From Alkalihalobacillus sp. FSL W8-0930 (GTDB lineage Bacteria; Bacillota; Bacilli; Bacillales; Bacillaceae_D), in NCBI GenBank assembly GCA_037965595.1, contig CP150183.1:2728001-2792000 (forward strand): a DNA stretch of 64,000 nucleotides, written 5' to 3'. Both the position numbers and the translations under genes were made by a program. Shown here in pieces: positions 46,447-56,037 of the stretch (positions are counted from its first letter, which is position 1; each line of letters opens with the position of its first letter). The notes under the pieces are model-generated. The model had not been told where the DNA came from. It did not search any database and saw nothing but the letters and a program-made list of their open reading frames with translations.

Positions 46447-48600
46447 ATGGACGCTTCGCAAACTTTATTTGCTTTGGATATTGGCACTCGCTCAGTAGTT
46501 GGTCTTCTCTTACAAAAGCAAGGGGATCAGCATACGTTAATTGATATGGAAATCATTGAGCATCAGGAGCGCTCGATGTTAGATGGACAGATACATAATA
46601 TTCCTGCTGTTGCAGCAGTCATACAAATGGTCAAAGAACGTTTAGAAGATAGACATGGTCCTCTTAAAAAAGCATGTGTAGCGGCTGCTGGTCGCTCACT
46701 CCTCACAAAACGAGCAACTTATTCCGTTTTACTCGATGAACATCCCTTACATACAAAGGAAGAATTAACACAACTTGAGCTCAGTGCGGTTACTCAAGCT
46801 CAATATCAATTAGCACTCGAATCAGATCATACCTCTGCCGCTCGATACGATTGCGTTGGGTACTCTGTATTAGAATATAGATTAGATGGAACACCAATAG
46901 GAAGCTTGCTACAACAGGCAGGGAAAGAAGCCGAAATTGAAGTAATTGCTACATTCCTACCCAAGGTTGTTGTCGAATCTTTACTTCAAGCTCTTCATGA
47001 AGTTGGATTAAGCTTAGAAGCGTTAACACTAGAACCAATCGCCGCCATCGATGTGTTGATTCCTACTTCTATGAGAAGACTTAATGTGGCACTTGTCGAT
47101 ATTGGTGCTGGCACCTCCGATATTGCTTTAACAGCTGATGGTACTGTTCAAGCGTATGGAATGGTTCCTACAGCAGGTGATGAAATTACAGAGGCTCTTA
47201 GTGATGAATACTTACTTGACTTCCCTGAAGCAGAATCAACTAAACGAATGTCACTTGAAACGGATAAAATTCAACTGACGGATATATTAGGGTTAACAAC
47301 TGAATACACAAGTACGGAGTTATTTGAATCGATTAAACCTGCTATTGGGGAGCTGGCTCAAAAAATTGCAGATGAGATTTTGAGATTAAATGGAAAAGCA
47401 CCTCGGGCAGTGATGTTAGTAGGCGGAGGAAGTCAGACTCCTTTTCTTCCTGAGCTGTTAGCAAACGCCTTAGGCTTGCCCACAGATCGCGTAGCTGTTC
47501 GAGGCATTGATGCTATTAAACATTTTGTTTCTTTGGATGAAAAAGCAGCAGGACCAGAATTAGTCACTCCGGTTGGTATTGCCATCGCTGCAAAACGTAA
47601 TCCCATCCAATATGTACAAGTTCAAGTGAACCAGACAAATTTACGCTTATTTGATGCAAAGAAATTAACCATTGGCGATGCACTTGTCTCTGCCGGAATT
47701 GATGTGTTAAAGCATCACGGGAAACCAGGCCTTGCAATGGTGATTAAAGTGAATGGTACTCTTTTCTCGATTCCCGGCGAGCACGGCTTATCGCCAGTAG
47801 TTAAACAAAATGGTGTCAAGGTGAATTTGGCTGATCCAATTAAAGAAGGAGATACCATCGTCATTGAAAAAGGAGAAGATGGTTCTCCACCCCATGTAAC
47901 ATTAGGTGAGGTTATTGAGGAATCGTCACAGTTAACTTGCTATGTGAATGGAGAAAAAACAGAGTTTACGTTTGCTTTATTTAAAAATGGTCAGCGATCA
48001 GATCGTTCAGCCATTTTACAAGATCGTGATGAAGTCAACATTCAAAACAAAATAACTGTACAAGACGTACTTACTCATATGAAAATCAACCCTGTATTCT
48101 TTAAAGTTGTGCAAGTCACAGTCAATCAACAAAGTATGTTTGTACAAAATCAAGAGTCTACCTTACTGTTAAACCATCGTCCTGTTTCTTTTGACCAAAA
48201 GTTGTCTGAAGGTGATCACCTTACAATTTCTGTTCCACATGATGCAAAACCTGACGTGACGGTCGCAGACTTAATTCATCAACTTGGAAATGTAGAGCAA
48301 TCAATTACGGTTACGTTTAATGAAGAAGTGATACAGCTAACAAAAGAAACGGTAGAGCTCTATCAGGAGGGTATGAGAGTGACAACTGATATGACCCTGA
48401 ACTCTATGGATACGTTTATTACGAAAGAAATAGAGGTCAACCCCTTTATCGTTCAAGATTTATTTGCAGTAACAGATATTACAATTCCTACTTCAAATCA
48501 TACATTTACACTGCTTTGCAACAATAAGCCCGTAGATTTTACGAGTGGCTTACAGCATGGAGATAAAATTGAGCTTGCATTTACAAAAATAACGAACTGA
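46447..48600 (+). CDS. FtsA-like actin-fold protein with five tandem C-terminal modules
   Basis: 717 residues, about 290 longer than typical FtsA. Residues 1-385 match the FtsA/actin fold: phosphate 1 LFALDIGTRSVVGLLL, an SHS2-like insertion, phosphate 2 VALVDIGAGTSDIAL (214-228), adenosine loop AVMLVGGGSQTPFLPEL (321-337). Residues about 405-717 hold five related modules, each opening with a V/I-T-V-x-D-L/V-I/L segment (406, 484, 536, 603, 667) and most closing on L-x-x-GD-x-I/L-x-I. They look like small beta-grasp domains. No amphipathic membrane-targeting helix is visible at the C-terminus. Role unknown; division or wall assembly is a guess. It lies opposite to its neighbours. GGTAACAGGTGATG precedes the start. 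Confidence 0.85.
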   Translation: MDASQTLFALDIGTRSVVGLLLQKQGDQHTLIDMEIIEHQERSMLDGQIHNIPAVAAVIQMVKERLEDRHGPLKKACVAAAGRSLLTKRATYSVLLDEHPLHTKEELTQLELSAVTQAQYQLALESDHTSAARYDCVGYSVLEYRLDGTPIGSLLQQAGKEAEIEVIATFLPKVVVESLLQALHEVGLSLEALTLEPIAAIDVLIPTSMRRLNVALVDIGAGTSDIALTADGTVQAYGMVPTAGDEITEALSDEYLLDFPEAESTKRMSLETDKIQLTDILGLTTEYTSTELFESIKPAIGELAQKIADEILRLNGKAPRAVMLVGGGSQTPFLPELLANALGLPTDRVAVRGIDAIKHFVSLDEKAAGPELVTPVGIAIAAKRNPIQYVQVQVNQTNLRLFDAKKLTIGDALVSAGIDVLKHHGKPGLAMVIKVNGTLFSIPGEHGLSPVVKQNGVKVNLADPIKEGDTIVIEKGEDGSPPHVTLGEVIEESSQLTCYVNGEKTEFTFALFKNGQRSDRSAILQDRDEVNIQNKITVQDVLTHMKINPVFFKVVQVTVNQQSMFVQNQESTLLLNHRPVSFDQKLSEGDHLTISVPHDAKPDVTVADLIHQLGNVEQSITVTFNEEVIQLTKETVELYQEGMRVTTDMTLNSMDTFITKEIEVNPFIVQDLFAVTDITIPTSNHTFTLLCNNKPVDFTSGLQHGDKIELAFTKITN

Positions 48601-48610
48601 TTGATAGAAA

Positions 48611-48648
48611 AAAGGCGAATCTCCTCAGTTAAGGAGTTCGCCTTTTTT
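48611..48648. terminator. Bidirectional terminator
   Basis: GGCGAAtCTCCT pairs with AGGAGTTCGCC, flanked by A and T runs, between the FtsA-like gene and ytxH (convergent). Confidence 0.85.
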
Positions 48649-48659
48649 ACGATAGTTCA

Positions 48660-49109
48660 TTAGTTCATTTTGTTCTTTTCTTGTTCTACTTTCTTCTCTA
48701 AATCGTCAACCTCAGATTTTACGGTCTCAGATACTTTTTGACCAGAATCTTTTAGTTCACTCGTTAAATCTTCTGTTAGAGAAGCTACTTCGTCTTTTGT
48801 TTGATTTGCATCATTTTTGACAGTGCTTGCTACTTCTTTTACCTTATCAGCAACCTGAGTTGATTGATCTGATACTGTTTTTGCAATGTTGGAAGACTTC
48901 TCTTTTGCGATTGTCGCCCATTCGTTTCCTTTATCATATGCAGTAGAAGTGAACTCTGATGTTTTAGCTTTTGCCATTTGAGCTTGCTCACCCAAGTCGT
49001 TACGAAGCTCTTTACCAGATTTCGGAGCTAAAAATAAAGCTGTTGTTGCCCCTACAATTCCTCCAATTAGTGTTCCAATTAGAAAATCCTTAGTATTCAT
49101 GTCTCCCAT
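48660..49109 (-). CDS. ytxH: YtxH domain general-stress protein
   Basis: 149 residues. N-terminal glycine-rich membrane segment FLIGTLIGGIVGATTALFLA followed by PKSGKELRNDLGEQ, the YtxH signature. The rest is a long hydrophilic, helix-prone region with repeated Lys, Ser, Asp and Val (VSDQSTQVADKVKEVASTV), resembling LEA-like stress proteins. The ATG at 49109 has AAGGAGG at 8 bases. Overlaps ytxG by 20 bp. B. subtilis ytxGHJ is a sigma-B and sigma-H operon; ytxJ is missing here, its place taken by the FtsA-like gene in opposite orientation. Confidence 0.9.
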   Translation of the reverse strand: MGDMNTKDFLIGTLIGGIVGATTALFLAPKSGKELRNDLGEQAQMAKAKTSEFTSTAYDKGNEWATIAKEKSSNIAKTVSDQSTQVADKVKEVASTVKNDANQTKDEVASLTEDLTSELKDSGQKVSETVKSEVDDLEKKVEQEKNKMN

Positions 49110-49566
49110 GTTCATTTCCTCCTTGTGTTTTAATTGGTTCGTTGAGATGCTGCTTTCTCAGCTTAAACTTTGTATACAAATCAAGGGCCGTAGTCCCCCA
49201 ATTAACAGCTTTAGCGATATTTTCTGATTGTTCAACCGTTTGACTAGAAACGGTGTTTGATACTTGTCGGATCGATTGATTAAACTGTGTTACTGATTGA
49301 CCTAAGTCTTTAACCGATATAAACATCGTGTTTACTGCTTCTGATTTCTGTTGAATATCATCTGCTAATCGGTTAGTCTTGTGAAGCAATTGCTCCGTTT
49401 CACTTGTAATTCCATTAATTTGTTTCTCTAAATTGGCAACGGTGTTTGCCGTATGCTCAAGTGTACGATTTGCTGATCGCAGTGTTCGAACAAGAAAAAT
49501 AACTAATACAGCAAACGCAACAGCTGCTATCAGGGCACTTATGTACAAGAGTATTGCCCAATCCAT
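49090..49566 (-). CDS. ytxG: DUF948 protein YtxG
   Basis: 158 residues. One N-terminal membrane segment (ILLYISALIAAVAFAVLVIFLV, about 4-25), then a coiled-coil-like DUF948 region rich in Thr, Asn, Gln and Leu (LRSANRTLEHTANTVANLEK; ADDIQQKSEAVNTMFISV), probably facing the cytoplasm. The ATG at 49566 has GGAGGG at good spacing; six upstream codons cover that site. Role unknown; paired with ytxH in all Bacillus, linked to stress response. I saw no clear sigma-B promoter upstream. Confidence 0.9.
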   Translation of the reverse strand: MDWAILLYISALIAAVAFAVLVIFLVRTLRSANRTLEHTANTVANLEKQINGITSETEQLLHKTNRLADDIQQKSEAVNTMFISVKDLGQSVTQFNQSIRQVSNTVSSQTVEQSENIAKAVNWGTTALDLYTKFKLRKQHLNEPIKTQGGNEHGRHEY

Positions 49567-49755
49567 GATGTATCCCTCCTCCATACCTTAGATTTACCCA
49601 AAGCTAAATGTGATTAAACATATGTACGTTAAAACATATTCGACAGCTTTTTTAGATATCCTCTATCATACCTTACTTTTCAACGTAATAAAAAAATTAT
49701 GAAATGAAAAAAACTGACTATGAGATAAAATTAAAATAGACTGGAAAACAAAAAA

Positions 49756-49789
49756 GGCCAATGATTCAACTAAAGTAGAATCATTGGCC
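49756..49789 (-). terminator. murC terminator, similar to the repeat-family hairpin
   Basis: GGCCAATGATTC-10-GAATCATTGGCC followed on the minus strand by TTTTTTGTTTTCC. The arm differs from the repeat-family hairpin (GGCGAATGATTC) by one base in each arm, with pairing kept. None of the GC-rich body of the family is present, so it is a solo hairpin. Confidence 0.8.
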
Positions 49790-49814
49790 TCTTCTAAATA
49801 TGATAGATTTGCTC

Positions 49815-51116
49815 TTACTGCTTCACTAGGTTCTCATAATTTCTTTGGAATTTCTGAATGTCACCCGCACCCATGAATAGGAGAACACTGTTTGAATGTT
49901 TTCCTAAAACAGAAACATCTTGCTCTTTTATAACGGTTGACTGTGGGATAAGCTCTTGCAAATGGCCAATGGTCAAGTTTCCTTTATCTTCTCTGGCTGA
50001 TCCAAAGATGTCACATAAATACACAAAATCCGATTTTGAAAGTGCCTGCGCAAAGTCATCAAGGAACGTTTTTGTGCGGGTAAACGTATGCGGTTGGAAG
50101 ATGGCCACGACCTCATGCTCAGGGTATTTCTTTCTTGCTGCTTCAATCGTAACGGCAATTTCAGTAGGATGATGAGCGTAATCATCAATTAATACTTGTG
50201 AGCCAATTTCTTTTTCACTAAAGCGACGTTTCACCCCGTCAAACGTTTGAAGATGGGCAGCAAGATCATCAGCAGATACCCCTTCATAATGACAAATGGC
50301 AATGACAGCTAATGCATTTAAGACGCTATGGTTTCCAAAACCAGGGATTGTAAAGGTCCCATACAAGCTGTTACGTACAAACACATCAAATGTCGTCCCG
50401 TTTTCTCCACTTTGTACGTTATGCGCTTGAAAATCATTATGATCTTTAAAGCCATAATAGACAACAGGTACGTTCGCATGAATTCGTTGCAAGTATTCAT
50501 CATCACCACAAGCAATAATTGCTTTATTCACTTGCTTCGCCATTTCTTGGAACGCATCGAATACATCTTCAACGTCTTTAAAATAATCCGGATGGTCAAA
50601 GTCAATGTTCGTCATCACACAATAATCAGGCTTGTAGTTAAGGAAATGTCTTCTGTATTCACACGCTTCAAACACAAAATACTTTGAGTCCTCTTCTCCT
50701 TTACCTGTACCATCACCTATTAAGTAAGACACAGGATAAACAGACCCAAGCATGTGAGAAAGTAACCCAGTAGTGGATGTCTTCCCGTGTGAACCAGTCA
50801 CAGCCACACTCGTAAATTGGTTGATAAAATGACCAAGAAATGATGGGTATTGTTCCACTTCAATGCCTTTTGCTGCAGCTTCCTGAAGCTCAATATGGTC
50901 TTCATTATATGCAGCTGACACGATAATCTTTTGATTTTCTTTAATATTTGCCTTATCAAAAGGTAAAAGTGGAATTCCTTTTCTCTCAAGTGGTTTCTGA
51001 GTAAAGATTGTCTTATCTACATCCGAACCTTGCACAGTATAATTCATGTCATGCAGGATTTGAGCAAGGGCACTCATTCCTGACCCTTTAATCCCGACAA
51101 AGTGAAAATCGCTCAT
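49815..51116 (-). CDS. murC: UDP-N-acetylmuramate--L-alanine ligase
   Basis: Adds L-alanine to UDP-MurNAc in cytoplasmic murein precursor synthesis. 433 residues from the ATG at 51116, with GGGGAGG 8 bases upstream; an open extension of 21 codons before it is not used. Mur ligase motifs: [20 protein letters not shown] loop [40 protein letters not shown] and [10 protein letters not shown]. Separated from sftA by about 200 bp and from ytxG by a terminator region, in the B. subtilis order. Confidence 0.96.
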   Translation of the reverse strand: MSDFHFVGIKGSGMSALAQILHDMNYTVQGSDVDKTIFTQKPLERKGIPLLPFDKANIKENQKIIVSAAYNEDHIELQEAAAKGIEVEQYPSFLGHFINQFTSVAVTGSHGKTSTTGLLSHMLGSVYPVSYLIGDGTGKGEEDSKYFVFEACEYRRHFLNYKPDYCVMTNIDFDHPDYFKDVEDVFDAFQEMAKQVNKAIIACGDDEYLQRIHANVPVVYYGFKDHNDFQAHNVQSGENGTTFDVFVRNSLYGTFTIPGFGNHSVLNALAVIAICHYEGVSADDLAAHLQTFDGVKRRFSEKEIGSQVLIDDYAHHPTEIAVTIEAARKKYPEHEVVAIFQPHTFTRTKTFLDDFAQALSKSDFVYLCDIFGSAREDKGNLTIGHLQELIPQSTVIKEQDVSVLGKHSNSVLLFMGAGDIQKFQRNYENLVKQ

Positions 51117-51331
51117 ATGGTAAACCTCCCCGCTAAACCTCATTCTCGATACAGTCGGAAAATAAGAGTAAGCGTTCATTCATTTTTTATTCATTATCTA
51201 TTCAGTCTCATTAGCTTTTATCTCTTAGTATATGTTTCATGCTTGTAAAACGCGTCTGACAACCTTCATGCACACGTATCTGACGCCCCTCCCTATGATA
51301 TAGAATAAGAGGTGTTTAGACAAGTGGCTTC

Positions 51332-53935
51332 TTAGTCAGTGTATCCAAGAACTTTATCGACAGACATTTCATCAATGAGAACCTGTCTTGGTTTACTACC
51401 CATTGCTCCTGTGATAACACCCTTAGCTTCAAGCATATCAATTAATCTTGCAGCACGGTTATACCCAATTCGGAACCTTCTTTGCAGATTGGATGCCGAA
51501 GCGTTTCCTTGATTAATCACATGATAACACGCTTCTTCAAAGAGCTCATCTTCCTGCTCCGTCTGTTCAACTGTTTTTTGCATTTGCTCCGTATCCAGCA
51601 AAAACTCTGGCTTTCTTTGCTTTTTCACATGTGCAATGACATCTTCAATTTCCTCATCCGTTACAAAGGTTCCTTGAACACGAACAGGTTTTGGTGAACC
51701 ATTTTCGTTAAAAAGCATATCTCCTCGACCAAGTAAGCGCTCGGCTCCATTCATATCAAGAATCGTTCTGGAGTCGGTTTGTGAGGAAACAGAGAAAGCA
51801 ATTCGCGTTGGTATGTTCGCTTTGATTAAGCCAGTAATGACGTCTACGGAAGGCCGTTGTGTTGCGACCAATAAGTGAATGCCACAAGCACGCGCTTTCT
51901 GGGCAATACGACAGATCGAGTCTTCCACATCTTGTGGCGCTACCATCATAAGATCAGCTAACTCATCAATCACAACCAGTATGTAAGGCATAGCCGGTTT
52001 GTTTGGGTTCTCTGAATATAACTCATTATATCTGCCTACATCACGTACGCCTTTTTGACTAAATTGTTCATATCTGTGCTCCATCTCACCGACAACCCAT
52101 TTCAGGGCAATCGTTGCTTGTTTTGCATCCGTAATAACCGGTGCAACGAGATGAGGAACGTCATTATATGGAGCCAGCTCCACCATTTTAGGATCAACAA
52201 GAAGAAGTTTTACCTCATCTGGACTCGCTTTATATAAGAGACTGATTAGGATTGAATTAATACAGACACTTTTTCCGGAACCTGTTGCTCCAGCCACTAA
52301 ACCATGTGGCATTTTGCGGAGATCTGTCACAATTGGCTGACCTGATATGTCTAACCCTAAGGCAACAGTCATTGGAGAATCCGGTTTGATAAATACATCA
52401 CGTCTAAGAATCTCTCGTAACCAAACGGCTTCAGAGTGAAGGTTTGGAACTTCAATCCCGATCGTGTTCTTACCAGGAATCGGCGCTTCAATTCTAATTT
52501 CTTTAGCTGAAAGGGCCATTTTTATGTCATCTGATAGGTTGGTAACCTTGTTAACTTTTACCCCTCTAGCAGGCTGAATTTCATACCTTGTTACGGATGG
52601 ACCCATCGTTGTGTGCACAACCTTTGCATCAACATGAAAGCTTTGAAGTGTTTCCTCAAGTAACGTCGCTTGTTCTTGGAGCCATTCCGTGTCTGTTGCT
52701 CGTTTAGCTTCAGGATAACGCAGTAGCTGGATACCAGGTTTTTGGTATGAATCATTTGAATCTTGTTTCATTTGCTGTGCCGGTTGCACTTGTTTATCCT
52801 TAGGCATCATTAACACATTAAAAGGGATTGAGGGTTTTCCTTTGGCTTTTGGCTTCACTTGCTCGTCTTCCGTTTTTATAGCCTTGGTTTCTACTGGCTC
52901 AGGCTCCATTATCTCTGCCTCTACTTCAGGTTCAACCTCTTCCGTTTGAGCTGATGTTAATGTGTTCTCGTAAGTAGAGACATTGTCTTCGACGACAGGT
53001 TCTTCCACAACGACCTCTACCTCATCTTCTTGGTATTCGTCTTGTTGGTCCCCGGAAGACTCGACTATTTCAACCTCAGGCATAGGCAATACTTCGATCT
53101 CATGATTGATTTCAGTGGACGTATCTATCTCGTCCGCTTGATCATTCTGACTGAAGTTATCTTCCTGAGACACCTGGTTTTCAATTAGCTCGAATTCATC
53201 TTTTAAATCTGAACTAGACTCCATTGCATCATTCTCTAGTTGAGTTTCAACAGTTGATTCTTGTTCATCTGGAACGGTTTCTATCGGAACCACATGATAC
53301 CCTTCTTCTTCAACTGGTTCTGGTTGATCAGGCTTATGATTCCATTCAGATAAAGGCGGTACAGGTCTTCGCAGCTTCTCAAATACTGAATCCTCTAGTC
53401 GTTTATTATGCTCTTGCCGTTCTCTTAACCACGAGCCTTGAGTTAAGTGAGGTGCGTCTTCAGAATTATGTAAGGTTAACTGTGTTCGCTGGCTGGGAGT
53501 CACTTTCCTGAACCCGTGAATAGGAGACGGGATCGAGGTTGGCTTAAAATCAGGGTTATTAAATTTAACCCGCTCTTTCCTCTCCTCCAACTTTTCTACC
53601 TGATGAGAGTATTGAATCCGTTCTGATCGCTTTTGTTCGGATGTTTCGGTTCCGAATTTCTTTTCCCACTTTGTCTCATCGACTTTTCGATCGTTCATCA
53701 TTTCCTTAGCCTGTTCTTCCATCTCTTCTGGAAACCTTATCCCACGAGATTTTGCATATTGATACGTAATCCGAGGGGTATGATCCATTGGTTCTTGATA
53801 TGAAGAATAACTGGATTTCCGTTCAACTTTGTTAGATGTTGGTTCAATTGTTTCCTTTTTATCTGTCTCTCCATCATGCTCTGATCCAAAGAATGTTTGT
53901 TGGATCCATTTTTGAAAACGGTTCAATGGTTCCAC
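51332..53935 (-). CDS. sftA: DNA translocase SftA (FtsK/SpoIIIE family)
   Basis: Soluble FtsK-type motor that clears chromosome DNA from the closing septum. 867 residues from a GTG at 53935 (GGTGA 8 bases before it); longer in-frame options run through a terminator-like region. No membrane segments at the N-terminus, unlike SpoIIIE. Residues about 20-400 are a low-complexity, Glu-rich linker with many Val-Glu-Pro stretches. Motor: alpha domain near RYEIQPARGVKVNKVTNLSD, Walker A GATGSGKSVCINSIL, Walker B LVVIDELADLMM. C-terminal gamma winged helix (QRRFRIGYNRAARLIDMLEA) reads KOPS/SRS-like sequence. Same locus as B. subtilis ytpT. Confidence 0.93.
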   Translation of the reverse strand: MEPLNRFQKWIQQTFFGSEHDGETDKKETIEPTSNKVERKSSYSSYQEPMDHTPRITYQYAKSRGIRFPEEMEEQAKEMMNDRKVDETKWEKKFGTETSEQKRSERIQYSHQVEKLEERKERVKFNNPDFKPTSIPSPIHGFRKVTPSQRTQLTLHNSEDAPHLTQGSWLRERQEHNKRLEDSVFEKLRRPVPPLSEWNHKPDQPEPVEEEGYHVVPIETVPDEQESTVETQLENDAMESSSDLKDEFELIENQVSQEDNFSQNDQADEIDTSTEINHEIEVLPMPEVEIVESSGDQQDEYQEDEVEVVVEEPVVEDNVSTYENTLTSAQTEEVEPEVEAEIMEPEPVETKAIKTEDEQVKPKAKGKPSIPFNVLMMPKDKQVQPAQQMKQDSNDSYQKPGIQLLRYPEAKRATDTEWLQEQATLLEETLQSFHVDAKVVHTTMGPSVTRYEIQPARGVKVNKVTNLSDDIKMALSAKEIRIEAPIPGKNTIGIEVPNLHSEAVWLREILRRDVFIKPDSPMTVALGLDISGQPIVTDLRKMPHGLVAGATGSGKSVCINSILISLLYKASPDEVKLLLVDPKMVELAPYNDVPHLVAPVITDAKQATIALKWVVGEMEHRYEQFSQKGVRDVGRYNELYSENPNKPAMPYILVVIDELADLMMVAPQDVEDSICRIAQKARACGIHLLVATQRPSVDVITGLIKANIPTRIAFSVSSQTDSRTILDMNGAERLLGRGDMLFNENGSPKPVRVQGTFVTDEEIEDVIAHVKKQRKPEFLLDTEQMQKTVEQTEQEDELFEEACYHVINQGNASASNLQRRFRIGYNRAARLIDMLEAKGVITGAMGSKPRQVLIDEMSVDKVLGYTD

Positions 53936-53977
53936 GCTTTCATTCACCTGCTTTCTAACCAATAAGCTCCTCGGAAC

Positions 53978-54076
53978 AGAAAAAAGCCGGCAGCAGTAAG
54001 ATCGCTTTATCACATGCACAACGGCTGCTTTAGGAGACCTATTGCTAAACCAGCCTTTTTCATTTTAGGCTGCTGT
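53978..54076 (-). other. ytpR-sftA intergenic region with terminator-like inverted repeats
   Basis: On the minus strand CAGCCT-10-AGGCTG (54051-54075) forms a hairpin, and GCTGCCGGCTTTTTTCTG (53980-53997) ends in a six-T run. CAGCAG and CTGCTG could pair over the region. The exact fold is unclear. Probably a ytpR terminator or an attenuator before sftA. Confidence 0.35.
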
Positions 54077-54081
54077 TATTT

Positions 54082-54687
54082 TTATCTTGTAAACGGTTGA
54101 CCCGCTTCATAAGAGTCGTCAAGGACGAGAATGCCTTTTTCTTCAGGCGCATCTGGAAGGTTAAGCTCTTTGGCTGAACAAATCATTCCATTCGACTCTA
54201 CGCCACGCAATGATGCTTGTTTGATTTGTAGACCACTTGGCATTACTGCTCCTACTAAGGCAACAACTACCTTCTGGCCTGCTTCTACATTAGGTGCTCC
54301 GCAGACGATTTGTAAGGTTTCCTTACCTACATCGACTTGGCAAATTCCTAGCTTATCTGCGTTAGGGTGCTTTTCCTTAGACGTCACATACCCAACAACA
54401 AACGTTGGCTGATCTGACCCATCAAATGAAATAGTCATTCCTTCTTTTGAAAACGCACTCGTTATCAATGACTTTGTTGAATCAGTTAATTCAACAACTC
54501 CCGAATCATTTATTACCCCATAAGAAGACGCGTTAAACACGTTATATCCAATTGTTTTGTTTGTTTGCGTGTCATAAATTCTCGCAATATTTCCAGTACG
54601 TTCATAAGATTGCTCTACTACTTCGTTATTTGAAAGGGAAATGAGCAATGTATCGCCTATCCCTTTAAGATTATAAAATACGTTCAT
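54082..54687 (-). CDS. ytpR: tRNA-binding (EMAP-like) domain protein YtpR
   Basis: 201 residues. N-terminal DUF4479 region (1-85; [18 protein letters not shown]) followed by an OB-fold tRNA-binding domain like that of PheT and Arc1p: [73 protein letters not shown]. Cellular role unknown; may act in trans with tRNA or synthetases. Between ytpQ and sftA as in B. subtilis. AAAGGAG precedes the start. Confidence 0.92.
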   Translation of the reverse strand: MNVFYNLKGIGDTLLISLSNNEVVEQSYERTGNIARIYDTQTNKTIGYNVFNASSYGVINDSGVVELTDSTKSLITSAFSKEGMTISFDGSDQPTFVVGYVTSKEKHPNADKLGICQVDVGKETLQIVCGAPNVEAGQKVVVALVGAVMPSGLQIKQASLRGVESNGMICSAKELNLPDAPEEKGILVLDDSYEAGQPFTR

Positions 54688-54738
54688 GAAGGTGCTCCTT
54701 TATCTCTTTTCTAGTTTCTAGTATACCACAGGTACTTT

Positions 54739-55545
54739 TTAGTTTGATGGGCCTTTAGGTTTTTTTTGTGCCATAATAAACACAGGTTCAATGCCATTGT
54801 CCCCCATCAAAAATGGAAGGGCTGTGACTGGTACTCTGCCTTGTCCAAAAAAGGTCAAAGTCGTTTGTGCCATTACATCGTACCCTGTATCATTTACAAG
54901 ATCGACGAAAAACAACGCGTCTTGATGTGGAATCGCAATACCTAATTCGCCTTGCACCTTTTTACCCATTTCTTCAATCAGAGAAGGGTCAAGAATTCGG
55001 CTCGCTTCATACCCATCCTTTGCATTCATAAAGTAAAAGGTATTTCCAGCTACCTCCTGTTGTTTAAAGGACTGCGGTAGTGATCGCAAATTAAATAAAG
55101 CCATCTCCTTTAAGGATTCTGGTGTCATTCCACTTTGTTCTAATAGAGAGTGATCAATCAATGTGTAAGATTGTCCTAAATCAAGCGCATAGTACACTCT
55201 AGTTTCAGCCGTATGCTCATGGAAAACAAGCTTTTTACCATCTTTTGATTCCTCAGGAAATGAAGCTGCACGAATCACTGGATAAATGCTGGACTCGTTC
55301 CCCTTTAGATTAACTTGTTGACGCATTGATTCAAGTCCAACCTTTACATACCGAACCGCTTCATCTACACCTGCATACTCTTCTCTTTCCCATTTTGCTA
55401 GCAACGGACGAAGTGAAAGAGTGACTCCTTTGTTCGTGATCGTATCTTCTATTCTAAGTGTAGCTTCTTTTTGATTGTATTTAATGTTCCATTCTGGATG
55501 CTCAAGCTGAGCTTCAATCTTCTTTCTAAATTCCTGCATATTCAT
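54739..55545 (-). CDS. ytpQ: DUF1444 protein YtpQ
   Basis: 268 residues of DUF1444, Bacillus-wide and of unknown function. Cytoplasmic, no signal or membrane segment. Recognisable stretches: MNMQEFRKKIEAQLEHPEWN at the N-terminus, VTLSLRPLLAKWEREE, YPVIRAASFPEESKDG and LPFLMGDNGIEPVFIMAQ at the C-terminus. AAGGAAG sits 8 bases before the first ATG. A short inverted repeat CGGTAA...TTTACCG (about 55569-55598) lies upstream. Part of the ytpPQR group by position. Confidence 0.9.
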   Translation of the reverse strand: MNMQEFRKKIEAQLEHPEWNIKYNQKEATLRIEDTITNKGVTLSLRPLLAKWEREEYAGVDEAVRYVKVGLESMRQQVNLKGNESSIYPVIRAASFPEESKDGKKLVFHEHTAETRVYYALDLGQSYTLIDHSLLEQSGMTPESLKEMALFNLRSLPQSFKQQEVAGNTFYFMNAKDGYEASRILDPSLIEEMGKKVQGELGIAIPHQDALFFVDLVNDTGYDVMAQTTLTFFGQGRVPVTALPFLMGDNGIEPVFIMAQKKPKGPSN

Positions 55546-55656
55546 ATCTCATTCTTCCTTCCTACCATTCGGTAAGCGATCCTTTGTAGTCTTTACCGAT
55601 TTTACCATGTGTATGGCAACATTCCAACGAAACCGTATCTAACTACGTTCATAAAA

Positions 55657-55694
55657 AAAATACCTCTTTAGGATTTCACCCAAAGAGGTATTTT
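55657..55694 (-). terminator. ytpP terminator
   Basis: AAAATACCTCTTT pairs with AAAGAGGTATTTT around a 12-base loop, directly after the ytpP stop; the minus strand exits into ATTTTTTTTAT. Confidence 0.85.
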
Positions 55695-55699
55695 GACGA

Positions 55700-56026
55700 T
55701 TACACGCTTTTCGCTTCAGCTTCGGTTAAGAATTGTTCAATCTCTTCTTGTGTTTTGCGATCTTTACTTACAAATCGGTGAACTTCTTGTCCGTTTGCAT
55801 AGGCTAAGAAGCTTGGAATACCAAAAATGCTAAGCTCTCCACATAGATCAATGAATTGATCGCGGTCTACATAATAGAAATTGAATGTTGGAAAGTCAGC
55901 TTCTACTCGTGGAAGAAACGGCTCAATCACTCGACAGTCCGGGCACCAATCTGCTGAAAACATAAATACTGCCGTTTCGCTCTCGCTTATTTTTTTAAAA
56001 TGCTCTAAGTCTTTTACATGTTCCAT
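55700..56026 (-). CDS. ytpP: Thioredoxin-like protein YtpP
   Basis: 108 residues with a thioredoxin fold and the active site WCPDC (FSADWCPDCRVIEPFLP, about 26-31) in place of the common WCGPC. The Cys pair is present, so redox activity is likely; the partner is unknown. cis-Pro loop IFGIPSFLAY is in place. Cytoplasmic, no signal. GAGGAG before the ATG. It follows the EIIC-like gene by 11 bp and is probably co-transcribed with it. Confidence 0.93.
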   Translation of the reverse strand: MEHVKDLEHFKKISESETAVFMFSADWCPDCRVIEPFLPRVEADFPTFNFYYVDRDQFIDLCGELSIFGIPSFLAYANGQEVHRFVSKDRKTQEEIEQFLTEAEAKSV

Positions 56027-56037
56027 CTTAAATCTCC

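Noticed and set aside
48611-48648. Terminator after the FtsA-like gene as another member of the repeat family
   Set aside because: It shares only GGCGAA/TTCGCC with the family hairpin; the rest of the stem (CTCCT/AGGAG) is unrelated.
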